From the NCBI GenBank assembly GCA_045577695.1, contig JAZNIW010000051.1, forward strand, positions 1-8,258: a stretch of DNA of 8,258 bases. The letters run 5' to 3'. The notes under the pieces were generated by a model. It saw only the letters and a list, made by a program, of their open reading frames with translations, ran no database searches and was not told the DNA's origin. How positions within the stretch are numbered: the first letter of the stretch is position 1; each line of letters starts with the position of its first letter. The stretch comes from UMGS1279 sp045577695. GTDB lineage: Bacteria > Bacillota > Clostridia > Oscillospirales > Acutalibacteraceae. Below, piece by piece: positions 1-6,360 of the stretch. Both the position numbers and the translations under genes were made by a program.

Positions 1-2
1 TT

Positions 3-107
3 CAGCAAAGTCGCTGGACTACTCGACCGAGTTGTGATATGTTGTTGCCGTATCCTATTCGGTTTGATTTGACAGAGCCGCACTCGGCTCGGAAAGGAAA
101 CGTGTAA
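3..107 (+). CDS. Possible 3' end of an upstream gene (partial, uncertain)
   Basis: A frame enters from the left edge and stays open to a TAA at 105-107. That stop overlaps the ATG of the recombinase (TAATG), an arrangement typical of translationally coupled neighbours. The visible tail ends in residues resembling ...PIRFDLTEPHSARKGNV. I do not recognise a family. A second frame is open from base 1 to a TGA at 70-72 and is an alternative. A small hairpin (GAGCCG/CGGCTC, 75-90) lies in the same stretch, so this could also be non-coding leader. Confidence 0.25.
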   Translation, partial: QQSRWTTRPSCDMLLPYPIRFDLTEPHSARKGNV

Positions 108-1768
108 TGAAATCAACCGAAAGCAAAAATTTAATAACAGCTATATACTGCCGCCTATCTCAAGAGGATGATCTGCAGGGCGAATCCAACAGTATTAAAA
201 ATCAAAAGTTAATCTTACAGCAGTACGCAGAACAGCACCGATTCCCGAACATCCAATTTTATGTGGATGACGGATACTCGGGAGCGAATTTCAACCGTCC
301 CGATTTCAAGCGTATGATGAACGATATCGAACACGGCAAGGTAGGAATCGTAATCGTGAAAGACCAATCCCGTCTCGGCAGAGATTATCTGCAAACGGGA
401 ATGCTGATGGAGATCACCTTCCCCCAATACGACGTTCGGTTCATCGCCGTCAACGACGGTGTAGACAGTGCAAACGGCGTCAGCGACTTCTCCGGCATCA
501 AAAATTATTTCAACGATTTCTATGCCCGTGATACAAGTCGCAAGATCAGAGCAGTACAACGAGCCAAAGGTGAGCGCGGGGAACGCGTCGGAACTACCAT
601 TCCATACGGCTATATGAAAGATCCCGATAACCCGAAGCAGTATATCCCCGATCCCGAAACCGCGCCAATCGTGAAACGGATTTTCGAAATGTATGCAAGC
701 GGCATCGGCATCGTGAAGATCTGCGACAGACTGACCGCTGAGAAGATTCTCTGCCCAAGTGTGTATGCCTTTAGAAAAAGCGGAAACAAATCGGGCAATC
801 CCGATCTAAGCCGACCGTATCATTGGGCACAGAACACCGTCCGCAAGATGCTGTCCAACCAGGAATACGTGGGAGATACCGTAAACTTCAAAACCTATTC
901 CAAATCCAACAAACTGAAGAAAAGGTTGAAGAACGATCCCGAAAATATTCTCATATTCAAGGACACCCACGAAGCGATCATTGACCGCAAGACCTTTGAA
1001 ATGGTACAAAGGCACTTCGCCGGACGGAAACGCCCCGACAAGCAAGGTGAGATGGACAAGTATGCAGGATTCCTCTTCTGCGGTGAATGTGGTAAACGGT
1101 TATACCTCCACCGAGGGAAAACCGTCAAACCGGAAAACAATAACTTCCAATGCGGAGGATTCCAAAGCAGAACAACCGAATGCACCGCACACTATATCCG
1201 TGAAAGCGTTCTCGATACCATCGTACTGCACAACCTCAGAACCGTGACCGCCTTCGCAAGAGATAACCCCGACGAGTTCTATGCGATGGCAACACAGAAC
1301 GGTGAGGAAGAAGCGGAAAAGTTCTACCGCAATGCCAAGCTACAAAAGGAGCAGCTTGAAAAGCGAATCCAAGACCTGGACAACATCATACGGTGTTTGT
1401 ATGAGGACAGAGTATCGGGAAGAATCACCCCCGAACGCTATGACTCAATGGCAAACGGATATGAACAGGAGCAGGCGGATAAGAAACGGGAGTTGAAGGA
1501 GCTTGCGGAAAGCATCGAAAGAATGGATATGCGTGACCAATGCATACAGCAATTCATTCGTGATGCAAAGCGGTATGTGGATATGCCGAAGCTGACACCC
1601 GAACTGCTGCGAGTATTCATACGCAGAATAGAGGTGTACGAGAAGTTCGAGAAATACTCACGAACGGCAGGCAATCCCATCATTATCCGCTACACCTTCC
1701 GCCTTCCCGAACAGGACGGAGTCCCTGCAATCGAAGTTCTCGCAGAACCTACAGCAAAAACCGCATAA
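107..1768 (+). CDS. Large serine recombinase (site-specific integrase of a Firmicutes integrative element)
   Basis: This 553-residue protein should catalyse integration and excision of a mobile element by serine-mediated cleavage and rejoining at attachment sites. The N-terminal resolvase domain (about residues 10-155) has the YCRLSQED motif, with S18 as the expected nucleophile and R16 nearby, and the DQSRLGRD motif with R89 and R92. The 'recombinase' domain follows (about 165-300). A zinc ribbon has C325 and C328 (CGEC), then C349 and C359. A long charged, coiled-coil-like helix covers about 400-475, and the C-terminus (about 485-535, RRIEVYEKFEKY) looks like the DUF4368-type tail common in recombinases of Clostridia elements. 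The length is normal and all key residues are present, so it looks functional. An AAAGGAAA ribosome site lies about 10 nt before the ATG. No other transfer gene is visible, so the rest of the element should lie left of the window. The exact element type cannot be named from this gene alone. Confidence 0.95.
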   Translation: MKSTESKNLITAIYCRLSQEDDLQGESNSIKNQKLILQQYAEQHRFPNIQFYVDDGYSGANFNRPDFKRMMNDIEHGKVGIVIVKDQSRLGRDYLQTGMLMEITFPQYDVRFIAVNDGVDSANGVSDFSGIKNYFNDFYARDTSRKIRAVQRAKGERGERVGTTIPYGYMKDPDNPKQYIPDPETAPIVKRIFEMYASGIGIVKICDRLTAEKILCPSVYAFRKSGNKSGNPDLSRPYHWAQNTVRKMLSNQEYVGDTVNFKTYSKSNKLKKRLKNDPENILIFKDTHEAIIDRKTFEMVQRHFAGRKRPDKQGEMDKYAGFLFCGECGKRLYLHRGKTVKPENNNFQCGGFQSRTTECTAHYIRESVLDTIVLHNLRTVTAFARDNPDEFYAMATQNGEEEAEKFYRNAKLQKEQLEKRIQDLDNIIRCLYEDRVSGRITPERYDSMANGYEQEQADKKRELKELAESIERMDMRDQCIQQFIRDAKRYVDMPKLTPELLRVFIRRIEVYEKFEKYSRTAGNPIIIRYTFRLPEQDGVPAIEVLAEPTAKTA

Positions 1769-1775
1769 AAAGTAA

Positions 1776-1805
1776 TAACCGGAAGGTTTTTATACCTTCC
1801 GGTTA
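1776..1805 (-). terminator. Hairpin terminator between recombinase and fucI
   Basis: An 11-bp perfect stem (TAACCGGAAGG / CCTTCCGGTTA) encloses an 8-nt loop. Read on the minus strand it is followed by TTACTTTTT, a weak U-rich tract, so it best fits termination of fucI, which stops 70 nt upstream. Read on the plus strand it starts 7 nt after the recombinase stop but has no U tract behind it. It may still serve both convergent genes. Confidence 0.6.
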
Positions 1806-1880
1806 CATACCACCCACCAATTCTCCGTTAAGAACATCACGGAAAGCCAAGGTTGTTTTCTCTTGCAAAACGCTTATTTT
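1803..1880 (-). pseudogene. Possible C-terminal remnant of an unidentified gene
   Basis: Twenty-five codons are open on the minus strand between an in-frame TAA at 1881-1883 and a TAA at 1803-1805. The peptide ends TLAFRDVLNGELVGGM, which has the look of a real protein terminus, and its stop codon lies inside the terminator stem. It overlaps the last bases of fucI in another frame, and no start or ribosome site fits it. I do not recognise the family. It could be the end of a gene cut by rearrangement at the recombinase/fucI junction, or chance. Confidence 0.2.
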
Positions 1881-3706
1881 TTAAAGGTCGGTCCATAGGT
1901 CCGGCAAGCGCGGTAATCGGCACTCTCTTTATCCATACCAAAGGCGTTCCAAGCAGCCGGGCGGAAAATATCTTCCGTCGGCACATTGTGCAGCGAAACC
2001 GGAATGCGAAGCATCGAGGCCAAGGTAATCAAATCGGCACCAATATGTCCGTAAGAAATAGCACCGTGGTTGGCACCCCAGTTGTTCATTACCTCATATG
2101 CCGTTTTAAAGGGGCTACCATCTTTGCCATCACAACGCGGGGCAAACCAAGTACAAGGCCAAGTGGGATTCGTGCGCTCCATTAACGTATCCGTCACTTC
2201 ATCGGGCAAGTTGACCGACCAACCCTCAGCAATTTGAAGCACTGGACCGAGGCCTTTAACCAAATTCAAACGAATCATAGTAACCGGCATTTCGGCTTTT
2301 GTGACATAGTGGCTGGAAAATCCGCCGCCGCGGAAGTTGTCAAAGCCGGCCTCGCACCAAACGGTAGCGTCGGGCATCTTCTTAATATCTTCCTCGGTCA
2401 CATCCCACCATTGTTTCATCAAATGATTGCCGTTTTCATCGGTGCATTCGCCGCAACCATCCAAACAGGCAGCGCCGGAATTGAGCAGATGAATGATGCC
2501 TTTGCTCTCTTTGGCTTTGCCTTCAAAATCGTAACCGGTTACACGTTTGGTTGCTTCGGGCGACCAATAGGTGCGTACATCGGCAAAGATTTGAGCGCGA
2601 TGGGTCAGCAGTTGCATAAAGAGCATACTCATCCCGTTGAGAACATCATTCTCGGTTGCAAGAATGCGGGGTTCTTTTTTACCGGTATAATCAAACGAAG
2701 AACTGAGCAACGCTTCGGGATAGTCACAGTTGGGCCAATGGTCGGTCCACTGACGTTGGCCTTGGAAACCGGCCACGATGGCATTGTGCCCCACCATTTC
2801 TTCTTCAAATCCCTTGGGAAGGTTGGGGTTACCGTTCATTAAATCCTTAATGATACAGTACATTTTTACCGTAAATTCCCACTGCTTTTCTTTTTCTTCC
2901 TTGGTGAACTTGATGCGGCGTTCTTCCCCCAAGAAGGATATACTTTCCGGGTTGTCGTCGCGACCTTCTTTGCAATGCTCTTTGGTCCAAGCGAGAGCTT
3001 TTTCATACTCTTCCTTGTTGTAAATGCCCTCTTCCATACGGCGGAGAATTTCAACCTCATCCACCGATTCTACCCGCATACCAAAGTATTCTTCCATAAA
3101 ATCTTGGTCCATAATCGAACCACCAATACCCATACAAACCGAGCCGATTTGCAGATAGGATTTTCCGCGCATAGTAGCAGCGGCAACGGCGGCACGACCA
3201 AAGCGAAGCAATTTTTCTTTAACATCTTCCGGAATGTTGGTAACATCATCCACATCTTGTACTTCGTGACCGTAAATGCCAAAGGCCGGCAAGCCCTTTT
3301 GGGCATGGGTGGCCAATACCGAAGCCAGGTACACGGCACCGGGACGCTCGGTACCATTGAAGCCCCAAACGCCTTTGATGGTATGTGGATCCATATCCAT
3401 CGTTTCCGAACCATAGCACCAGCAAGGAGTCACCGAAAGGGTGATATCGACACCGGCTTTGCGAAACTTATCGGCACAAGCGGCCGATTCGGTTACACGA
3501 CCAATGGTAGTATCGGCAACAATAACTTGTACAGGGTCTCCGTTGGAATAATGCAAATTTTCTTCAAACAACTTTTTCGCGGCATTAGCCAGAGCCATCG
3601 TCTGCCCTTCCAAACTGGTGCGAAGTTGCATCGGTCCTTGTCGTCCGTCAATAACGGGACGAATGCCGATAACGGGATAACTGTCAACAAATCTTTTTTC
3701 TGCCAT
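1874..3706 (-). CDS. fucI: L-fucose isomerase
   Basis: FucI converts L-fucose to L-fuculose in the cytoplasm with a divalent metal (Mn2+ in characterised members). It is the first step of fucose catabolism, and the family also isomerises D-arabinose. The protein is 610 residues, close to the 591 of E. coli FucI, and appears full length. The metal/catalytic positions can be placed: E352 in ATENDVLNG, D376 in FADVRTYWSPEA and H547 in GANHGAISYGH, corresponding to E. coli E337, D361 and H528; the E-to-D spacing (24) is identical. The start is the ATG at 3704-3706, with an AGGAGG site (3716-3721) 9 nt upstream. No kinase, aldolase or fucose transporter is nearby, so this is a lone gene rather than a visible operon. 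Its composition is clearly more GC-rich than the toxin array to its right, suggesting it is native and the array acquired. Confidence 0.97.
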   Translation of the reverse strand: MAEKRFVDSYPVIGIRPVIDGRQGPMQLRTSLEGQTMALANAAKKLFEENLHYSNGDPVQVIVADTTIGRVTESAACADKFRKAGVDITLSVTPCWCYGSETMDMDPHTIKGVWGFNGTERPGAVYLASVLATHAQKGLPAFGIYGHEVQDVDDVTNIPEDVKEKLLRFGRAAVAAATMRGKSYLQIGSVCMGIGGSIMDQDFMEEYFGMRVESVDEVEILRRMEEGIYNKEEYEKALAWTKEHCKEGRDDNPESISFLGEERRIKFTKEEKEKQWEFTVKMYCIIKDLMNGNPNLPKGFEEEMVGHNAIVAGFQGQRQWTDHWPNCDYPEALLSSSFDYTGKKEPRILATENDVLNGMSMLFMQLLTHRAQIFADVRTYWSPEATKRVTGYDFEGKAKESKGIIHLLNSGAACLDGCGECTDENGNHLMKQWWDVTEEDIKKMPDATVWCEAGFDNFRGGGFSSHYVTKAEMPVTMIRLNLVKGLGPVLQIAEGWSVNLPDEVTDTLMERTNPTWPCTWFAPRCDGKDGSPFKTAYEVMNNWGANHGAISYGHIGADLITLASMLRIPVSLHNVPTEDIFRPAAWNAFGMDKESADYRACRTYGPTFKK

Positions 3707-3751
3707 CTGAAAAATCCTCCTATCGAAAACTAAATATGAACATTTTTTAAC

Positions 3752-3825
3752 ACGGCAGCCCCTGGGGGCAACCCTTTTGCCATCGCTTGGTAAAAGGCGG
3801 ATGTTTTCCCGTCTTAACCTACCGA
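3752..3825 (-). promoter_or_regulatory. Structured fucI leader with two competing hairpins
   Basis: The roughly 125-nt leader can form GGCAA/TTGCC (plus coordinates 3767-3771 with 3777-3781) or GCCCC/GGGGC (3758-3762 with 3765-3769). They share bases 3767-3769, so they exclude each other. Further upstream, GGTAGG and CCTTTTACC segments can also pair. There is no U tract, so it is not a plain terminator. It matches no riboswitch class I know well. It may be an RNA regulatory element for fucI, or incidental GC-rich folding. Confidence 0.3.
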
Positions 3826-3837
3826 TAAGGTGATTTT

Positions 3838-3866
3838 AGTGTAGCAGATAAACCTTTTTTTGTCAA
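3838..3866 (-). promoter_or_regulatory. Sigma-A promoter of fucI
   Basis: A perfect TTGACA -35 box (3861-3866) is separated by 17 nt from TACACT (3838-3843). A TG one base before the -10 box gives an extended -10. Transcription should begin near 3831. I saw no clear catabolite-repression (cre) site or other operator around it. Confidence 0.75.
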
Positions 3867-3961
3867 TAGTTTGAACCCCTGCTTTGCGTGGTTTGCCATT
3901 TGTAATTAAAAAAATTCAAAAACCAAGGCTAAGCTATGTATATCAACAACGGTGTTAACCC

Positions 3962-4086
3962 TTGCATATCATCATTGCGAAGATTTTTTATGCACACCCG
4001 TCGGTGTGATGAGATACAACACGGCAAAGCCGTGTTGATGATATACACGAATACGTCGTGGTGATATGCCATTGCTTTCGCAATGG
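3962..4086. repeat. Palindrome block at the left edge of the toxin array
   Basis: Short hairpins follow one another, separated by GATGATATAC/GATATCATC-like linkers: CACACC-CGTC-GGTGTG (3993-4008), CAACACGGC-AAA-GCCGTGTTG (4017-4037), CACGA-ATACG-TCGTG (4046-4060) and CCATTGC-TTTC-GCAATGG (4069-4086). The block is nearly identical to 7727-7850, with most changes in loops or linkers. It has no coding potential and lies just downstream of the last barstar gene. From 3867 to 3961 I see only AT-rich sequence without features. Confidence 0.75.
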
Positions 4087-4147
4087 ATAAATTTTCTTTC
4101 AAAAATATCGCCTCTGCAAACATTATAACATATTTAATGAAATATTG

Positions 4148-4438
4148 CTACGAAATCACTTGGTAATCAAAAGGACAATTTGAATCTGCCCAATCAATCT
4201 TATTTTTTTCGAACATAGCAATTATTGTTTGTATGATTGGTTTTAAATCTTCAGAAACACTTTCGCTACCAATAACCGTTACAAACTCAACCTCACAATC
4301 GCAATTTATCAAATCCCAAAAAGCATCTAAATTTTCGCCATAATATTCCGGGAAATCAAGGGAAGTTTTTATTCGTTTATGTAAATCGTTCAAATCATCA
4401 CAGCCAGTTAAATCCAGCACTGCTTGTTTCATATTCAT
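4148..4438 (-). CDS. Barstar-family ribonuclease inhibitor, cassette C
   Basis: This 96-residue protein belongs to the barstar family, small cytoplasmic proteins that block barnase-type ribonucleases by inserting an acidic helix into the active site. The signature is FPEYYGENLDAFWDLI: Y32, Y33, D38 and D42 correspond to barstar Y29, Y30, D35 and D39, the main barnase-contacting residues. The ATG at 4438 is preceded by AAAGGTGA; a second ATG two codons later aligns with the start of the cassette B barstar. It begins 14 nt after the end of its toxin gene. That toxin is frameshifted, so this is an immunity gene without a working partner in the same cassette. It differs strongly from the other three barstars after about residue 45. 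No terminator is visible directly downstream. Confidence 0.92.
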   Translation of the reverse strand: MNMKQAVLDLTGCDDLNDLHKRIKTSLDFPEYYGENLDAFWDLINCDCEVEFVTVIGSESVSEDLKPIIQTIIAMFEKNKIDWADSNCPFDYQVIS

Positions 4439-4452
4439 AAAAGTTCACCTTT

Positions 4453-4955
4453 CTAAATTATTTCATAAAATGTTCTATAATGATCATATGTTACAAATAT
4501 CAATCCATCATTTGACCAAAGTATTCTTGAAGAATTTCGTTTACCAATTTTATAATTTATATCTGCTTCATACCATATTCGACCTGTTGCCGTAGGCAGG
4601 TGGCCATTAAAATTTTCAAATATACCTTTTCTCATCATTTTGCCAGCAGCATAATCCGAAGGTGCAGTTCCTCTGTGCCACCCTAATTGCTTGAACTTAC
4701 TTTCCGAAAGATAATATTCAGGAAGTATTGCTTTATACTTCAACCAAAAATCAGCGCCATCTAATTTCTTATCGGTTGTAGCCCTGCTTTTAAGGCTTCC
4801 ATTATTTTAATAACACAGCGGCAAAATGGGTGAAGTGGTGGTTTGGGATTAGGCACTTCAAATATTCCATATATTTTACCATGCATTTTTTTACAATCGT
4901 TGCACCGTTTTAAATCGTCTTCACTTATCCAATGTTTATAATTTTTTGATAACAT
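4453..4955 (-). pseudogene. MuF-tail/barnase ribonuclease toxin, cassette C, frameshifted
   Basis: The gene matches the cassette B toxin (504 nt) but is 503 nt long. One base is missing near 4778-4785, in the linker after MEALKAG, so translation from the ATG at 4955 stops after 64 residues (TAG at 4761-4763). The N-terminal part keeps the zinc-binding set C18, C21, H25, H42, C45, C47. The ribonuclease part is intact in the shifted frame (about 4453-4780), including IWYEADINY, GKRNSSRILWSND and YDHYRTFYEI with the catalytic Glu, Arg and His. No classical slippery heptamer is visible at the break, and the downstream frame has only a TTG in place of the conserved Leu as a possible start, so reinitiation is unlikely. 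The promoter, AAGGAG site and leader are all still present. A sequencing error cannot be excluded. Confidence 0.85.
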
Positions 4956-4972
4956 ACATACTCCTTAATAAA

Positions 4973-4998
4973 TAAAATTAAAGTTAACTTTGATTTTA
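4973..4998. promoter_or_regulatory. Leader palindrome, cassette C
   Basis: The perfect 12-bp palindrome AAAGTTAACTTT (4980-4991) sits in an imperfect 26-bp inverted repeat with TAAAAT/ATTTTA arms. It lies between promoter and ribosome site (AAGGAG at 4961-4966) of the toxin gene. The same element, base for base, precedes toxins A and B. It could be an operator or an RNA hairpin controlling translation. Confidence 0.5.
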
Positions 4999-5052
4999 TT
5001 ATATAAGAAGTTAAGTTTATTTTTCGTCCCACAAATTTAAAAGGCTGTAATT

Positions 5053-5081
5053 ATTATAATATATAAAGGGGTAAAAATCAA
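5053..5081 (-). promoter_or_regulatory. Sigma-A promoter of cassette C
   Basis: TTGATT (5076-5081) and TATAAT (5053-5058) are 17 nt apart. Transcription should start about 90 nt before the toxin ATG. The element is conserved in all three cassettes, so each is independently transcribed. Confidence 0.8.
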
Positions 5082-5100
5082 TTGTAGGGTGGAAAACACT

Positions 5101-5189
5101 CCGCAATTTGTTGCGGTATATAATCACGGCGAATGCCGTGTATATCATCAAGACAAAGTCGTGGTGATATTCCATTGCTTCGCAATGGA
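5101..5189. repeat. Short palindrome block before cassette C
   Basis: Hairpins CCGCAA-TTTG-TTGCGG (5101-5116), CACGGC-GAAT-GCCGTG (5125-5140), a GAC-AAA-GTC element (5152-5160) and TCCATTGC-TTC-GCAATGGA (5171-5189). Compared with 7638-7850 it is a deleted version: the modules between the CAAGA hairpin and the GTCGTG half of another hairpin are gone. Confidence 0.75.
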
Positions 5190-5191
5190 TA

Positions 5192-5223
5192 AAAAATCCC
5201 CGTTCCGAAGAACGAGGATTTTT
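5192..5223 (-). terminator. Hairpin terminator after cassette B
   Basis: AAAAATCC-C-CGTTC and GAACG-A-GGATTTTT form a long stem with a CGAA loop (plus strand) and one internal mismatch. A T run flanks it on both strands, so it can work in both directions. It ends transcription of the cassette B barstar before the cassette C promoter. The same terminator occurs at 6296-6327 and 7854-7885. Confidence 0.85.
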
Positions 5224-5235
5224 GGCAAGGGCAGA
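5219..5235 (-). repeat. Fragment of the tRNA-Trp 3' end (cassette C copy)
   Basis: TTTTTGGCAAGGGCAGA matches the last bases of the tRNA-Trp gene, including the CCA end read on the minus strand, with one mismatch. It fuses directly to the terminator hairpin. The match is short, but it recurs at the same place before each cassette, and the 25-base copy at 7883-7907 makes the origin credible. Confidence 0.5.
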
Positions 5236-5256
5236 GCACTGCCTTTCATATACACA

Positions 5257-5544
5257 TTACGAAAATATTTCATAAGAAAAGTCATTGAAATTGCACAATT
5301 TATTAAAATCAACTTTACTATTTAGTATTTGGCTCAATATCTCCTTATCCCTAGCAAATTTTTGAGATAATGTATTTATACCCTTTATTACAACTTTATC
5401 CGCATCACATTCCGTACGGAGTAAATCATGAAAGGCATCCCAATTTTTTCCATACCATTCAGGGAAATCAAATGCCATTCTTATTCTTTCGTGCAACTCA
5501 TATCCCGTTTTGCAACCGCTTAAATCTAATTCGATTATTTTCAT
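5257..5544 (-). CDS. Barstar-family ribonuclease inhibitor, cassette B
   Basis: This 95-residue protein has the barstar helix FPEWYGKNWDAFHDLL: W30 and Y31 replace the tyrosine pair, and D36 and D40 match the barnase-binding aspartates D35 and D39. It should neutralise the ribonuclease encoded just upstream. The ATG is at 5542-5544; an AAGGAGAG ribosome site overlaps the toxin stop codon, so the two genes are tightly coupled with a 13-nt gap. The sequence is closely similar to the second barstar of cassette A throughout its first half and at its C-terminus (FSYEIFS versus FSYKIFS), and differs in the stretch between. It acts in the cytoplasm; no signal or membrane segment is present. Confidence 0.93.
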   Translation of the reverse strand: MKIIELDLSGCKTGYELHERIRMAFDFPEWYGKNWDAFHDLLRTECDADKVVIKGINTLSQKFARDKEILSQILNSKVDFNKLCNFNDFSYEIFS

Positions 5545-5557
5545 TAAATAACTCTCC

Positions 5558-6061
5558 TTATACTATTTCATAAAATGTTCTATAATGATCATATGTTACA
5601 AATATTAAGCCGTCATTCGACCAAAGTATTCTTGAAGAATTTCGTTTACCAATTTTATAATTTATGTCCGCTTCATACCATATTTGTTCAGGGCTAATTG
5701 GTAAATGCCCGTTGAAATTTTTATATTCACCCATTGTTATTATTTTGTCGGGCACAAAATTTGAAGGCCATTTGCCTGGTACCCATCCAAGCACATTTGC
5801 AGCATAAGAACTTATATAGTATTCGGGTAAATATCCAGTATATTTCAGCCGAAAATCTGCTCCATCTAATTTCTTATCGGTTGCGGTACCTGCTTTTAAA
5901 GCTTCCATTATTTTAATAATACAGCGGCAGAATGGGTGAAGTGGTGGTTTGGGATTTGGCACTTCAAATATTCCATATATTTTACCATGCATATCTTCAC
6001 AATCTTTACACCTTTTTGGATCGTTACAACTTATCCAATGTTTATAATTTTTTGATAACAT
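5558..6061 (-). CDS. MuF-tail/barnase-family ribonuclease toxin, cassette B
   Basis: A 167-residue protein with two parts. Residues 1-55 carry C18-x2-C21-x3-H25-G and LHPFCRC (H42, C45, C47), the zinc-binding tail of phage Mu gpF / SPP1 gp7 head proteins (PF04233 type). Residues about 75-167 match barnase: LPEYY, LGW, IWYEADINY (E130), GKRNSSRILWSND (R140, R144) and YDHYRTFYEI (H159), corresponding to barnase E73, R83, R87 and H102. It should cleave RNA. Barnase is secreted, but this protein has no signal peptide. Full phage MuF toxins carry a long head-protein domain before the toxin; here only its last zinc motif remains. The ATG at 6061 follows an AAGGAG site (6067-6072). The barstar gene follows 13 nt downstream. 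All catalytic residues are present, so it should be active. Confidence 0.92.
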   Translation of the reverse strand: MLSKNYKHWISCNDPKRCKDCEDMHGKIYGIFEVPNPKPPLHPFCRCIIKIMEALKAGTATDKKLDGADFRLKYTGYLPEYYISSYAANVLGWVPGKWPSNFVPDKIITMGEYKNFNGHLPISPEQIWYEADINYKIGKRNSSRILWSNDGLIFVTYDHYRTFYEIV

Positions 6062-6078
6062 AAATACTCCTTAATAAA

Positions 6079-6104
6079 TAAAATTAAAGTTAACTTTGAT
6101 TTTA
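6079..6104. promoter_or_regulatory. Leader palindrome, cassette B
   Basis: The same 26-bp inverted repeat with the AAAGTTAACTTT core as before toxins A and C, located between promoter and ribosome site. Its conservation in all three copies supports a function, or very recent duplication. Confidence 0.5.
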
Positions 6105-6156
6105 TTATATAAGAAGTTAAGTTTATTTCCCCCCACAAATTTAAAAGGCTGTAATT

Positions 6157-6185
6157 ATTATAATATATAAAGGGGTAAAAATCAA
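6157..6185 (-). promoter_or_regulatory. Sigma-A promoter of cassette B
   Basis: TTGATT (6180-6185), 17-nt spacer, TATAAT (6157-6162). The expected start near 6150 gives a leader of about 90 nt before the toxin ATG. Confidence 0.8.
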
Positions 6186-6204
6186 TTGTGGGGTAGAAAA
6201 CACT

Positions 6205-6293
6205 CCGCAACTTGTTGCAGTATATAATCACGGTGAATGCCGTGTATATCATCAAGACAAAGTCGTGGTGATATTCCATTGCTTCGCAATGGA
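6205..6293. repeat. Short palindrome block before cassette B
   Basis: The same module order as 5101-5189: CCGCAAC/GTTGCaG (one stem mismatch), CACGGT-GAAT-GCCGTG (one G-T wobble keeps the stem), GAC-AAA-GTC and TCCATTGC-TTC-GCAATGGA (6275-6293). Confidence 0.75.
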
Positions 6294-6295
6294 TA

Positions 6296-6327
6296 AAAAA
6301 TCCCCGTTCCGAAGAACGAGGATTTTT
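6296..6327 (-). terminator. Hairpin terminator after cassette A
   Basis: Same stem as at 5192-5223 (AAAAATCC-C-CGTTC with GAACG-A-GGATTTTT). It ends the cassette A transcript 34 nt after the stop codon of its second barstar and insulates cassette B. Confidence 0.85.
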
Positions 6328-6339
6328 GGCAGGGGCAGA
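6323..6339 (-). repeat. Fragment of the tRNA-Trp 3' end (cassette B copy)
   Basis: TTTTTGGCAGGGGCAGA covers 13 bases (TGG to CAGA) identical to the 3' end of the tRNA-Trp gene with its CCA, fused to the terminator. The match ends where the 7883-7907 copy goes on for another 8 bases. Confidence 0.55.
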
Positions 6340-6360
6340 GCGCTGCTTTTCATATACACA

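Noticed and set aside
107..1768. The serine recombinase as the mobilizer of the toxin array
   Set aside because: It is separated from the array by fucI, and large serine recombinases usually use short core sites rather than 25-bp tRNA 3' repeats, so the tRNA scar points to a different (tyrosine) integrase.
2234..3733. Plus-strand open frames opposite fucI (2234-2842, 2975-3733)
   Set aside because: They are shadows of the fucI coding strand. FucI matches its family along its full length with catalytic residues, while these frames show no motifs or ribosome sites.
4453..4743. Cassette C ribonuclease domain as an independent gene starting at TTG 4743
   Set aside because: The TTG is the codon for a conserved Leu in the other toxins, and I saw no supporting ribosome site. 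A one-base deletion in a longer gene explains it better.
4761..4800. Programmed frameshift in toxin C
   Set aside because: No X-XXY-YYZ slippery heptamer or downstream stimulatory structure is visible, and the intact homologues have an ordinary continuous frame.
6031..6279. Small minus-strand frames upstream of the toxins (6031-6279, 7503-7688)
   Set aside because: They span the promoter and leader region and have no ribosome site; their similarity to each other reflects duplicated non-coding DNA.
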